Origin: Hippopus hippopus
Lineage: Eukaryota; Mollusca; Bivalvia; Cardiida; Cardiidae
NCBI GenBank assembly: GCA_946811185.2
Contig: OX328107.1
Location: 42,832,360-42,896,359, forward strand
DNA: 64,000 nucleotides
Direction of reading: 5' to 3'
In this document: in pieces, positions 14,401 to 29,400 of the stretch
Numbering within the stretch: the first letter of the stretch is position 1
How the letters are laid out: every line of letters starts with the position of its first letter
Made by a program: the position numbers and the translations under genes
Notes under the pieces: generated by a model
Databases searched by the model: none
The model's input: only the letters and a program-made list of their open reading frames with translations
What the model was told of the DNA's origin: nothing

Positions 14401-17400
14401 ACGCCATTTTGTCTAATGACCGGCTTATTCCGTGGGTGCTCGGCCGGATAGCTCAGTGGTCAGCGTATCCGACTCGTTACCTGGTGGTTGCGAGTTCAAT
14501 ACCCGATTGAGGCAATCTTTCTTTCCCGCGATTTTTCTCCTCTCACCGCTGATGCATGTGAGGAAAGTAGAAAGTGGTTTGGATAGAAAATTGTAGCAGC
14601 ACTGGTGTGAGAAAGCGTAGGTACACTGACCGCCGTGGTATGATCTAAGCAGTTAAAACGGCGTTAAACTCCAACACATACAAACAATAATCCCGATGTA
14701 GAATGGTGCTCGGGTATGCAGGAAATATATCAAAGCAAAAAGTGTCGACTGCACAGGCAGACCTGAGTCGATATTTTTTGCAGATGCATTAAACCCCCAG
14801 TTCACAGAGTATGGCAGTTTTTTTTTTTTTTTTTTTTTTTATTTTATTTTTTATTTTATTTTATTTTTTTTTTTTTTTTTTTTTGAAAAGCAAAGTGGGA
14901 AAAGCAGCAGTTCCTCTTTCAAGCTTATACTCATATTTTAATCACATGTTTTATTCTCATATGTTTTACAAAAGTCCTTTACCACGCTACAGACTCGTCC
15001 AGCTTGAAAGCATTCGCATACAACAGCTTTGTTAGAACCACTTTTGTACTAAAACGGATATATATGTATCCATTTTGAAGTACATGTATATGGGTGAATA
15101 CTAAAGGAATATAGCGAAGTTGAAAATTTTGTTACAAATATCCGTTTTATTACTGAAGTGGTTCTAACACAGCTTAGATACGGCTCTACGTCGGGTTTTC
15201 TCTCTAAAAAGAGTATAAAATATCGTAGGAAAAAAAGGAGAAAATACTGGTTACCGATTGCAAAGCAACCAAACCGGATTTAAACACCAAAATTTCACCT
15301 TTTTACTTCATGTAACCGTATAAATGTATAATTTTCTAGTATGACTATATTTTCTAGTTTAACTTTTGGGCTGCTAAGCGAGAAGGACCTTTTGCGGACA
15401 GTATAGATCAAGATTAGACTGCACAATATGTGCTGTCTGATCTTGGATGTACACTGTCCGATAAAGAGATATTAAATAACTTTGTAAGAGTAACATTTGG
15501 GCTTTTACTATCAGCTTGAAAGTTTCGTTTCACTTATTTTGTAAACAAAATTATTACACAACAAAACTTTCTATGAAGACCATTCTTACTTTATATCGCA
15601 CAATCCCCTGATTTCACTACTCTGTAAATGACAGCATTTTAAAACGTCGTAGGAAAAGGAGAAAATGCTGGTAACCAGCATTTTCTCCTTTTCCTACAAC
15701 GTTTTTTATTCTTCCAAGGGCAAATCCTACCTTTCGAGTAACATTTAAGTTGTCATCTGCAAAGAACTTACCCTAATGTCATAGGTTATCGAACCGCCAA
15801 CGATGGAGTCAGGCCATGGTAAATCGCAAGAAATAAGGCTACTGGCGCTGTCAATCGTGATATTCGTGCAATGTCCGCGACTTTCCAGGAAAACTTTAAC
15901 ATCTGACAGTCGAACCGTCCAAATGTTTCCTCCCTGACAATAAAAGGAATGTTAAGGTAATGCATCCATCATTATTTCATGCTTTTCGGTAGTTTATCGG
16001 GACATAGCGGTGGATTATGGTTTCGGATATTTTCACCGTTTCGATCAGTGAAATTTACCGATTTGATACTCGTAGCTCAGTGTTACGGCACAACTAACTA
16101 AGAATCTTGACCATGTTTATAACTTCAAACGCATCAGATCCATTTTAGACAATGATTAAATCGAGTAATCTAAAAGTGAAAAATCCCACCTTTTCAAAGT
16201 GTTTATTAATCCAGTTAAATTCAGGTTTCTGATTTTTTTTTTTATTTGTTGGGTCACTTCGAATGTAATGATAAATGGCAGACACTACTGACACTAATGC
16301 GGAAGATCCATTTGGTAATCGGAAGATTAAAGGTTGAAAAACAGTTAATTTGTAAATGGATTTTTGTCTTTTTTTTTTAAATGATTCATTGAACGTGTTA
16401 TTCTCTCAAACCGATTAAAATACAATACTGCCATAATTCCGGTCTATACCAACATTTTTTTTCTTTGTGAACTGGTTAACACATTACAGGGAATTACCAA
16501 AAACATAGGGGATATTTTTTTTCGGTGAAAGATCGAAATTTATTTCATCGAGCGAACATCATCGGTAATATTTCCACGAGTGGTGCAGCCATGTGTAAAA
16601 ATATTACCGATTATGTTCACGAAATGAAATGAATTTTTATTTTTCACGGAAAAAAAATCTATTTATTTCATGGTTCTAACCTGTAGTTCTGGGGGAATTT
16701 ACATAAAATCTAGTGCAGTTCTTTTCGGTAATTCCCCGTGGCGTATCCCCCTCCTCCGGCATAACAACGCATTACAATATGAAGTAAAGCGCGAGGAATG
16801 TAGGCTAAATTACGTCATATTTCCATCTAGTTGAGTGGCATGCACATTTTACCTAGGTAACTAGTGCGCGGGAATCACTGTTTCCGCCTTCAATTGAAGA
16901 GTTAGTTAATAAAATTGGTATTTTTCACTGGTCGAAAGTATTGTAAAGGTTTTTTTTTTTTTGTTTAAGAAAGTCAACATTCTTCGAAAACGAAAAACAA
17001 CGCCCTTCATACTTGGAGACTTCGCCAAAATTTAACGGAACGATACACCACAAGGTTTCAGTGAGCAGAACTTTCCGCCAGAGAGAAAATAACGTTGTTA
17101 GAACTTTATGGTGTGTAGAATGGTTAAGAATTAGTCAGTTGTGTCGACATAGACGACATATCTATAAACAGCGTGTTTCATATTGTATGCTACACTTTCA
17201 AATATGTCTAAGGTAAATTTGCCTATAAAGGTAATACAGCAACATTCATACCATTTCATAAGTTTAATAGTAATGTTTTATGACATGTACATTATTTAAT
17301 ATTGAACAATAAAGGCGGCTATAGTGCCTTTCAAAACATACATCGATTTACATGAAATGTTCAAAATGACGTCCATATTGACGTGGCAGGGCATTCCGTC

Positions 17401-20400
17401 TCTTCATAAAATTCGCTTTCATCGATCTAGGCTATGATCAGGCTCATCTCTGGAACGATTGATGTCTCAAGCTCATCTGTTGCCTGAGAGTGGACTTTAT
17501 GCACATTGTCCTTGAGAAAACCTCACAGGAAAATAGTCCAATGGGCTTATGTATTATTTCGGCTACGGTCAACCCATGCCACAAATGATTCAGGCAACAT
17601 CGTACACTTGTTACAACTTTCCGTAGTGCAGAAAACATGTTGAAAGACCAGAGCATTGCATGACGTTCTCATTTTTTTTGGAATTTCAAAGACATAGTAA
17701 CACATGATTACAAATAATGACAAGCGTACCTGTTTTTTTGGTTGTTTTTCAGCCCATATTTTCAGAAACGGAAGACCAACACAACATTTTCTCGTCAGAG
17801 CCATTGGCTCCGAATATGAAGTTTCCTACACGTGAATATGGTACTGGCTATGTATGGTATACCATCTTGCTAAAACCGCATTTCCTCTAGTACTAGGTAC
17901 TTTACCACAAAGTGCTGGCATAAACTTTTGGTTCAAATACCTGTAATTGTTTCAGGGTTTCCATCACTTGCTTTATAGAAGAAAGGCTCAGTTATACCAC
18001 TCATACTCGAAGCACCCCTTAAGATGTGCATAAAGTCCACCCCAAGACAACAGGTGAGCTTAAGGCATCAACAGTTCCAGAAATGAACCTGATCACAATC
18101 CAGATCATCGAAAGCAATTTTCATGAAGATACCAAATATTCTGCTACATCAAAATGGACGTCATTTTGAAAATTTGGTGAAAATCGTCGTATGTTTTTGA
18201 AGGGCATTGTCTTCCATAACTTTTCAATGTTACCTAAATACTGTGCATGTCATAATACTTTATTCTTTAACTAACTGGTTGTTGTACGATCCGTCAAAGT
18301 GTTAGTCATAGGCAGGAAAATGAGTTTTCATACTAGGTCAAAAGTAATCAGGTCGCTCTATCTTTTGTTCATTTTTTACCAGGTTTAGTAAACATTAATT
18401 TTCCGTCTAGTGACAAACACTTGGACCGACCGTCCACTACTTCAATAATTTGTCAGTGTTTGGTTCAGCTTACTGCCTTTCCTTGCTTACTTTAAGATGG
18501 AGTTTTCCATCTTTATCTGCAAATTCAAATTGAACAATGTCTGTTGTCTCTCTGTTCTGTTCCCCATAAATTCCCTCTATCACTGGATCTTCGTTTACTC
18601 CTACATGGACGTCTGATACGGGGCCGTAAAGATATGTTGTGGCATTCCGTCTGTCTATCAGGTGATAGGTAGGTGCAGCAAGGGCTAATCGCAATTCTTT
18701 TCCAACGTAGTTCAGTAATGGCGGGGAAAAAAACGTGAAATACGAGTCACTCTCGTGAGTAGTGAATGCATTCACATTCGTGAGTAGTGACTGGAAAGAA
18801 TGAATAAAAGCACTGAAGGTATCGACGAGGGTCACATGAGTAACTGAAAATAGTAACACTTACAGATAAATTGAAACACTTTTTTTCTCTCAATGTTTCT
18901 GCAAATAGCATTCATCAAGCTAGAAAAAACAAACGTAGGTAATTTTTTCTTTCTTGATAAATATTATTGGTCAAATATCAATTAAAGAACATGTACGATT
19001 GATTATGTGAAATGTCATATTCTATTTAGATCTACCTTCGAACTTTTTTCTTTCTGGAATACATGTATTGCATTATTCTTAGACTGATTTATTACAAGGA
19101 TATACATGAATTTCTCGAAAGATATCGATCGGTCAATTAAATGGTGTTTTACATCGCTTTCAACATTATTTCAGTCATGTCCCTGTGATAGCATATTCAT
19201 GTACATCCTGGGTTTCATCAGTACTAGGATACGGCCCTGAAGTGTTTTTCCCAAGGACACTCCAGGTTACGAGTCTGTAATCCAACCACTAAACCACACA
19301 GGACCCTTCTTCCAAAGAGAAAAGGAAAATTTATCACATAAAACCTCCTCCGGCAGTGTATTAAACCCATGACTTATTTTTGATAATACACTAGTGTATT
19401 ATCGTGTTTTGGGTCCCGGTTCTGATCACTTTTCAGTCATGGGCGCGTGAAGCCAGAGAAACCAACCACTGTATGCGCGAGAATTTGTACTACTACAACA
19501 TTTCGAGCTAAATGACGTCATTGTTGCTAAGACGTATACCCGTGGAAAATTTTTGATAACCGTGTTTGATAAAAAACCAAGAAATGGCGGCAGCGAAAGT
19601 CTCTTAAAATCAATACCATTGCGGAAATAGGTGAAATTAACCCTTCTATAATTTTTCTCTCGATGTACATGTCAAAGAACTATCTACATGTACATGTGTA
19701 TACACATTTGAAACCAAACTACAACAGTAAACATTGACCCGTGAACGGTATAGAGGCTAATGGTGATGATGGAGGATATTTTATGTCTGTCATCCGTTTT
19801 ATGTGATAAAAAGAATCTCACATTCGTGTTTATGTGTAACCATTCTTATCAAACTCGTTGACTAAAATGTACGTGACACTCGCCAAGTCTCGCGTCATAA
19901 AATTTCAGTCAACTCGTTTGATAAAAATGATAATACATAAACACTTATGTGAGATCCTCTATGTAACTTTAAGGAAACAAGCTTTACACTTCAATAGGTG
20001 GCAAAAATACCGCACCTATTTTTCGGCGCACCTTAATGTGCTGACTTTTGACTTACATTTTGGTCTTGATAACAAACGAATCAATAAAATTTTAATGAAA
20101 ATGTAGACATACATTTATCTTACGGGCCCCTGCCTAGCTGCTGGCAAATTTACGCCGTCTATCTTTTTTAAAGATATTTCTTGTTGCCCATGAGTATACA
20201 CACTATTCCTAGAATTGTTCATATTCAAAGCATTTACATGAAAAGGAGAAAATGCTGTTAATCCTCAGGATGCTGAGTCCGACTCAAGAACTTTTTGCAG
20301 ACAATGTATAATCCAGATCAGACTGCACAGAACGTGCAGTCTGATCCTGGATCTACACTGTCCGATAAGGAGATATTTTTTTCTCCTATAAATAACTTTA

Positions 20401-23400
20401 AAAATTGCAATATTTTCCGTTTTTTGCTATCGGCTTGAAAGTATTATTCAACTCATTCAGCAGCCTAAGGGTTAACCAGGATGTTTTCAAAGATCCAGTG
20501 AAGTACACTGTAGGATTGATTTTATACATGGATCCGTGGAAATCGATATTTGACCAATCAGGTCATCGCATTTATTTACCCGATGTGCAGCCTTGTTGTC
20601 TGCTATTTCGGCTCCCAAACAAACGACTGTTAACGTTGGAGGGATGCGACAGTTTTCATTTATTTTGTGTTTTAAACGTTTGAATTTAAGAAAAAGTTTA
20701 AAATATGTGCTTTGCGAACGTGTACCTCTGACGTGAGATCACGTAGATCTGTAGACAAGTTTGAATTATGATAATGACTGAAAATGGGACATATGCAAAG
20801 AGTTCTGATAGCGCTACATTACACAATGGATTAATTATTGCTTCAGTTTTTTTCCCCTCTGAAAGATTTGGAAAGAGACAAAAATGTTTTACAGGGGAAA
20901 ACAAAGGTAAAAACAGATCTATATGAAATACTTATCAAAATATAATATGTTTACTTGAATAGCTTACCTTTTTCAGTAACCTATGCACATCCAAAAAGTG
21001 GCACTTGACATCAATGTTTCAGTTTGACGTTAATCTTAACCCTTGGCGCATGAAGAATATGCTAAATGTGTAGAAATACATCAGATTGCAAATAATCTTA
21101 GATTAAAACTATCTGCTATTTACAATAAGCATATTGACGTGTATTCCTCACTACATATTCCTCAGTAAAAGCAGAATTCAGTTTTCAAATTAATTCTAAC
21201 TCTATTCTGTACCGGTGGCAGTTCAGCTAAAAAGGCAAATTATATTAATAAGATAAACTTTTTACTTAGTCATATTAAAGTGGATTAGCACATATGCCAT
21301 TTCAAAGGATGTGTCGGTAAACTGTTAACTGATAAGAAGTGTGTTTGATTGCAATTTGCCGCTTTAATCAACTTGCCTTCAGTATATCATAAGATAAAAC
21401 AAACTACCGTTACTGATATTAACAAGTTTGTTAATTGACAGCACACCTAACACATTTTGAAATCATAAGACAACCCTTTTTCCTTTAACCAGAAATTGAG
21501 TTTTTGCATAGTCAAGTCATTGTCAATTTTTCATAAACTTACACCTCTCTGTAGAATCAGTCAATCTATAATGTTTTCGAAATGCTTGTAATTCAGTGTT
21601 GTTTATTTGGGTATGATGTTGAGACGACTTTACTAGCCTTACGAAAGCAATAAGTATCTTTAATTCTATTATTATGTGGCAAAACAGAGTTTTGTTTAGG
21701 TGATTTATTCTTTTTTTATATTGAAGTTCAAAACTTTGCTAAAACAAGTAGATCTATTACATTGACCGTAGCCCCCGTAAATCACCCTTTTTGTACATAT
21801 TTTTGTGTAAATTGTTCAAGCATCTTTAAATTTCTAACCGAGTATTCATCAACGGCAGAAACATAATTATGGTAGAATTTTTTTTTCGGAATTTTATTGA
21901 GAGAAACAGTCATGACAGCACGATTTAAGTAGCCTATCTGCTATATTGTATATGTATTTACTGTGGTTGTTTGGGAGCCTTTGGCAACAGTAACCAAGGA
22001 AGTCGGTTTATCTTATCACCACGGATCCATGTATTGTAGCTCAATCTTCTTAACCTTTTACCTTGTAATTCCCTGTTCTAACGATCCTGAGCCCGAAGGG
22101 GTAGCTCAGTGGTTAGCGTATCTGACTCGTGACCTGGTGATTGCGGGTTCGATAGGGTCTACCCGGTTGAGGCAAATTCTCTTTACAGCGATTTTTCACT
22201 TCTAACCTCTGATGCATGTGAGAATAGTAGTCAGTGGCTTTGAAAAAACTATGTGTCAGTGCCGGTGTGAGAAAGACAGGGAACAAATGCGTAGTACAAG
22301 TGCACTGACGTCGTTAAACTTCAATACAAACAAACAAAATAAATTTACGATCCTGAGGAAAGAGGCTGTTGAAAACACTGCGAGAAGAAGTAAATGCTTG
22401 TAACCAGCATTTTCTCCTGTTCACACAATGTTTTCTGCCATTTCTAAGACAATCTCATAGTTCTAGCCAAGCTTCATTTATCGTTTGCAAATGGTGCCAA
22501 ATATATTGGAAAAGTTTGGAGTTCTGTACAGTTACAGGAAAAAGTCAATACTTTGGGTCACATTTTATTTGTCGTCTGCAAATGCTTTGAAAATAGACAA
22601 GTCTAAAACCCTTCGTCGATCTTCCAACAAGTCTTGTTAAACAGAACGTTGGTGCATCGCCTGTATATCACGGAATACTGAAATTTTCATTAACAACGTT
22701 ACTATATATAAATAGCACGTTCGTGACTGCCTCTATATCAGGTATCTAATATCAGGTTAAGGGAAAAACGGTTGTCTGTTGATTTTACGATGTTAAGTGT
22801 GATGTCAATTATCAAACTTGTAAATGGTTTGTTTTATGTTATGATACACTAAAGACAACGGGTGGTCAAATTGATTAAAGCGGCAAATTGGTTTGCAATC
22901 AATCACACTTCCTACCAATTAACAGTTTACCAACATGGCAGATGTGCTAATGCACTTAATCTCTTCACCAAATGACAAAATTTTAGAACAATCCAAACTC
23001 AAACATTTGCAGACTACAAAATAAATGACTCAACAATTGAAATTTGTTTTTGAAAGAGCACAAAACACTGTGAGAAAAGGAGAAAATGAATGTTACTAGC
23101 ATTTTCTCCTGTTACCGCAATGCTTTCAAAAGCTGTCTTTCTCAGGGTCGTTGAAACTCGGGCTTATGTGGCAAAGGGTTAAAACGGCTCAGTCAAAAGA
23201 AAAATTTACAAGCTGCCTATTGAGCTGAACTACCAGCACAGAAGTTAGACCTTTTTACGATTGAAATCTACTCCTAGTGAGGAAGACAGTAAGAAATACA
23301 CGTCAAAATGCTTGTTGTAAATAGGAGATAATTTAAATCCAAGACTAAACTTCATGTAAATTGCAATCTGATCTATATCTACACATTCAGCATATTCTTC

Positions 23401-26400
23401 ATGCACCATGGGTCAAGATTAATGTAAAACTGAAACATTGGTGATTAGTGCCATTTTTTGGATGTGCATAGGTTATTGAAAAAGGTTAGATATTCAAGTA
23501 AACGTATTTTCATTTTTATTAGTATTTCATGTAGGTCTATTTTTACCTTTGTTTTCCATTTTAAAACATTTTTGTCTCTTTCAGAATCTTTCAGAGGGGA
23601 AAAACTATAGAATTAATTAATCCATTGTGTAATGTAGCGCTGATCAGAACTCTTTACATGTATATGTCCAAATTTTCATTCATTATCATAATTCAAACTT
23701 GTCTACAGCATCTGCGTGAACTCACGTCAGCGGTACACGTTCGCAAAGCACATATTTTTTTTTTAATTCAAACGTTTAAAACACGAAATAAATAATTACT
23801 ATCGCACCCCTCCAACGTTATCAGTCGTTTATTTGGGAACCGAAATAGCAGACAACAAGGCTGCACATCGGGTAAAATAAATGCAATGACCTGATTGGTC
23901 AAATATCGATTTCCACGGATCCATGTATAAGACTACTAGCTACGATTTAGAGACAGTCGCCATGTGCTATTTATAGTAACGGTGTTTGATAATGAAAACT
24001 TCGGTATCCCGATATAAACCAATGGACTTTTGACAGTGGCCTACGGTAAAAGCATAAACAAACGAAACACAGGAAACACTTACAGTGGCCACAACCGTAC
24101 CATTATGAACGAAAGCTATTTCAATCACAAAGAAGGCTTCTTTTCTTATACCGTCAATATTGCGTACAGGCACTGTAAGTTCGAGACCACCACTGTAAAA
24201 CGGAAAAGACTATGAGCCATGCTCCGTGAAAAGAGGACTTAGTGCATCTGCAAAAAGAATCGACTCAGGTCAAACTTTTTATTTTGGTCAATTTTCTGCA
24301 TGTCATAGGAACAGTCTATCTGCTGGTTGTGAAACAAAATGGAATTTACTGATCTACTATAATGTTATGACTTTGATGATGTAATGTATCACGGAGTTGC
24401 ATTAAACCCCCTTTGCCAAAGCACGGCTCACATACTTAGTTTTATAGGGAAGAGAGTTCAAACATAGCAACAGATAATTGGTTTTGAAGATTTTTTTTTT
24501 GTAACGTCTACATGTATTTTCAGCAGAAACTACTTCTTTTTCAATGATGAATTGGATTAACACCTATCACTGAAAAATGTGTGTAACTGAAAATTAACAT
24601 TCTCCACAATAAGCAAATCGTAGGGGGAAAAGGCGCAAAAGAGGTAACTTATCATTATTTCTCTTCCTATTGAGCCACAAAAAAGTTTCAATATTAGTAT
24701 TCGAGTACCCCTGACGACGTCTATGCACAAACACCGCCACACAGAATGCCGTCATGTTTTCTTATAACGGTGTCATTCTGTCTTCAGCCAAAATTCCATG
24801 ACAGACTAGAATTATTTGGACCAAAATCAACTAATGAAAACTCACTGAAGAATTTAATCTTTTGCGATAAGGATTGTATTTGTGCGATAAGGACTATCCT
24901 TGTAGCATTGGACGTTATCTCATGAAATCTCGAACCATGTGGATTTCTGTCTCGTAGTAGTGGACGTTATCTCATGAAGTCTTGAACCATGTAGATTTCT
25001 GCCTTATAGCATTGGACGTTATCTCATGAAGTCTTGAACTATGTAGATTTCTTCCTTGTAGCATTGGATGTTATCTCATGAAGTACTGATCGGGCAATTT
25101 CTGCCTTGTAGCATTGAACGTCATTTCATGAAGTCTTGATCGAGACAGATTTCTGCCTGTAGCATTGGACGTTATCTCGTGAAGTCCTAAACCATGTAAA
25201 TTTCTGCATTGTAGCTTTTGACGTTATCTCATGAAGTCTTGAGCCATGTAGATTTTTGCCTTGTAGCTTTGAACGTTTATCTTATGAAGTCTTGATCGGG
25301 ACGATTTCTGCTTTGTAGCATCGGACGTTATCTCATAAAGTCTTGATCGGGGCAATTTCTGCCTTGTAGCATGGGACATTATCTCATGAAGTCTTGAACC
25401 GTGTAAGTTTCTGCCTTATAGCTTTGAACGTTATCTCATGAAGTCTTGAACCATGAAGATTTCTGCCTTATAGCTTTGGACGTTATCTCATGAAGACTCA
25501 CGTGACCACAAAATCCATGACATCACTCACAGTACCACATTCTGCTCCAGTGTAGTGTGTAGGCCTAGTACATCATGGTGTCAGTGTATAGTAAGGCGTG
25601 AAATATTCGAAGTGGCCATTAAGAAAAGGCGAGATTTGACTGCAGATTTGAAGGTTCTTTTCGCCAAGTGATGACGTCATGGATTTTGTGGTCACGTGAG
25701 TCTTGGTGTGGTTTTTAAAATGTTGATGCTGTTTTTACATCTTGAAGTATATTTATTTGTCTTGAAGTGGTTTTATGTTTTGATATGATAATTTTGCTTT
25801 CATATATCAAATTTATATATCATTTTGGTATAATTGCGACTATCTTGATTGAATATTTTAAATATCTTGATAGTGTTTTTATATCTTGAATATTTTCTGC
25901 TATGGCATTCCGTAAATTTCTGCTTTGTAGCATTAAACGTTATATCATGAAGTCTTTATTGGGGCAGATTTCTGCCTGTAGCATTGGACGTTATCTCATG
26001 AAGTCTTGAACCATGTATATGTAGATTTCTGCTTCGTAGCATTGGACGTTTTCTCATGAAGTCTTAATCTGGGCAATTTCTGCTGTGTAGTATTGGACGT
26101 TATCTCATAAAATCTTGATCTGGGCAGATTTCTGCCTTGTAGCATAATGTGTTACTCGTTGATGATACAAAGATCGACAACAGGCTACTAACAAGCTACT
26201 AGTTTATCATTACAGCCGTCACCATGGCAGCGTTATTGAGGTATCCGCCTACGGATTAGGAGATCGAATGTTTGAGTCCCTGCGAGAGGGAGAGGCGTCC
26301 TGAGGAGCCCAGTACATGAGCCGCTAGCTAGCTAACCATGTACCATACAATCCCAACTTTTCCCTCTTTTCCCACAAGGTTTTCTTTTAAAGACAAATCC

Positions 26401-29400
26401 TATCATTTGATCCACATTAAATTCGCCGTCTGCAAATATTTTGAATTTGGAAGATTCTAAAATTTTGTCAAGTGGTAAAGGGTTAACAGAGTTCTACCTT
26501 ATGGTTACCAGCATTTTCTCCTTTCTCCACAATGTTTTCTACCCTTTCGAAGACAAATATCATTTTTTCAGGAACATTAAATTTGCAGTCCGCAAGTGCT
26601 CTTAAATTGGACAAGTTTAAAATTTTATCATTTGGTAAAGGGTTAAATAACGGTACATGATTTTCTACCTGGTGGGATGTCTTGGTATACAATAATAGGA
26701 ATCGGGAAGTAAATGTGCCAGACAATCATGTTTCAAAAGTCAGATGTTAGCTGGTCCTTTCAAAAAAAAAAAAAATTAAATGATGATAAACAGACATTTT
26801 TCCACGGTAACAGGACAATTCGTAACTTAGGAAAATTGGCACGAGATTATTGGTATCAATCACAACTCATACCTAAGACAATTGGTACTCAGGATACCTA
26901 GTACCCGGGCAAATAGTGCCGGGGACTGTTTGAACATCGAATAACCGGTACCCAAAGGTAATAATACTCGCTACCATCGTTATTGATCGAGGAGTATTTA
27001 AAGTCCAAATAGTAGCCAAAAGTGGAGAAAGTGGGTGTTAAAATGCATTTAAATATAAAGAACACCTATCAAAACTATGGAAAACATCGTGAAGATGAAA
27101 TCTGTTATTGTGCGGTTAGTCCAAGTATTCGTCCGTGACAGAAGAATGAATTCTGAAATCAGGTAAAAAGTAAACAATCGGGTAACCTGGTAACTTTTAA
27201 CCTAATTTTGATATTTATTTTTCTGCCAACAACTAGATCTAACACTTGGACTAACCTTACAATAACATATTGTTATCTTCACAATAATTTCAGTACTTTT
27301 AAATTGTGTGATTTAAATTAAAATGCACTCTAACTCATTCATTGTTTGCATTTGTCCGCTACTATGCCTTTATTTGAGCAATCACCATTAGTTTATTGTC
27401 CTAAGTACGAATTATCTTCGGTGTGAATGGTCTGGCTACATTTTGTCCTGGGTACGAATTGTCCTGGTACGCCTTGTTCTTTGTATGAGTTGTCCTAAAT
27501 AGCCTTTGTCGAAGACCTTTACTAGTTGTTCTTGATATTAACTGTCCTGGTTCGATTTGTCCAGGTATAAATCGTCCAGGAACTTCTTTTTCTTCTCACA
27601 AGAGGATTAAAATTACCTGCAGTATGTAGAGCGTACAGTTTGATCGTTTCGAATGTATGGACAATCAAGGTATCTAAAATCGAATTCACTCTGTCCTTTA
27701 GGCAAATCAACAACCAATGACGTTGGCTTCGTGTCTTCTTCAATTGCTGGTACCATCACTTCTATAAAGGTTGACGTGCTCATATCCCTGACAAACACAA
27801 TGTACGGGTACGTGGTAAGTTTTAAAAGCGGGTTACTAGATTTTATTGACCAATCAAATTCGTGTATTATATTCACTGTGATAATAGTACTTCCAAGTCT
27901 TTTTCACGTTTGGGTGGTTTCTACACGTAAAACTATTCTAATACATATCAACGCGTTCTTATCTACACACCAGGTTAACTCTTAAGCTGCTAAGCGCGAC
28001 TCACTGACCTTTTGCGGACAGTGTAGAACAAGATCAGACTGCACAGAACGTGCAGTCTGATCTTTGATCTACTCTGTCCGATAAGGACATATTTTCTACA
28101 AAGAAAATGCCTTTGAAATAGCAAAAATTGGGTTTTAACAATTGACTTAAAAATTTCATTCGATTATTTAGCAGCACAGGGTTTAAAAAGAAATTCTAAC
28201 ATGACACGTGAATTCGGCTCTATAAACACAGTGCAACAAAATCGTGGTAAAATCTACGTCATTCTATGTAGAGTGACGTCATTCTATAAAAAGTGACGTC
28301 ATTCTGTATAAAGTAAGTAAGTAAGTTATTCAAGGGAATATATTAATCTGCATCCGCGTTTTTACTTTAAGTATGAACTTGTTTTTCTTTCATTAAGAGT
28401 TGGTCATGTTAGAATCGAAATAATCCTCTTTCTACCGTGTTTTATCGTTCAATAAACCAACCACGTTGTGAGTTATGAGACGCAATGAATAAACCACTCG
28501 GGCTATCGCCCTCGTGCATTATTTATTGTGCCTCATAACTTATAACTGTTGTTAATTGAATGATAAACCACGATAAAAAGAAGATTCTAAATTACCACAG
28601 TACACGATAACAGTAACGACTTTTCCCAGTCCTGCTATAAAAAAAAAGAGCCATACTCTTTGAAAGGGACGTTTAATGCATTTACAAAAGCTGCGATCCC
28701 GGTCAGCCTGCACGGACTGTGCACGGACTGTGCAGGCTGACCGGGTCGCAGCTTTTTGCCATTGATTAATTTACTGCATACCAAAGTATCAGTCTACATA
28801 ATGATTCGGTCAGTTGTTAAACAAAATGGATTTTTTATATCCATAGTAATATGATGAAGTGCTTGGTATAATGCCTCATGGAGATGCATTAACCTTATAA
28901 TACCTTTTAATGACTTTCAGAGAGAAAGCTTTTGAAATTGTTTGAAAAGGAAAAATGCTGGTAACCAAAATGTTTTCTACTGAATTAAAGGCCACTTTCA
29001 TCATTTGAGCCAGAGTTGATTTGTCGTCTGCAGAAACTTTGAATTTGGAAAAGTCTTAATTTTTGTCGTGTGGTAAAGAGTTAAACCCCTTTTGCTAAAA
29101 ATGTAAAAAATAATTACAAATGAATGGGCTCTTTATCATTAAAGCTAAGTTATAAAGGCCCTGCAGCATATCTCTATCAAGGGCAAGTTCAACCATTCTA
29201 ACAGGCATTAATATTGTAAACATTGAAAACTATGCTAAATACTATGAATCACCCTTTGTTATATACCTGAATTTTTTTCCGCCTGAAATATACGCGTCGC
29301 AAGCGGATAATATATCAAACACGACAGAAAAAAAATCTGTATGATCTATACACTGTGAAATACGGTTCCAAACGATGATGTAACTTGCACGCGGAATAAT

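Larger units (their letters stand above)
20515..23935. mobile_element. Foldback element with about 1-kb inverted arms
   Basis: The left arm (about 20515-21450) and right arm (about 22800-23935) are imperfect inverted copies. Landmarks are TATACATGGATCCGTGGAAA with its complement at the right end, CCGATGTGCAGCCTTGTTGT with its complement, and TAATCCATTGTGTAATGTAGC with its reverse. The spacer holds a SINE and MITEs and no coding capacity. Arm ends are clear to about 10 bp; I could not fix a target duplication. Confidence 0.75.

Noticed and set aside
24557..24742. 61-residue frame as a receptor exon
   Set aside because: No splice sites that fit the phase and no domain similarity; the flanking exons already join in phase.
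26640..26720. Possible extra receptor exon on the minus strand ([13 protein letters not shown])
   Set aside because: It has a GT after it, but adding it would break the consistent phase between exons 6 and 7.
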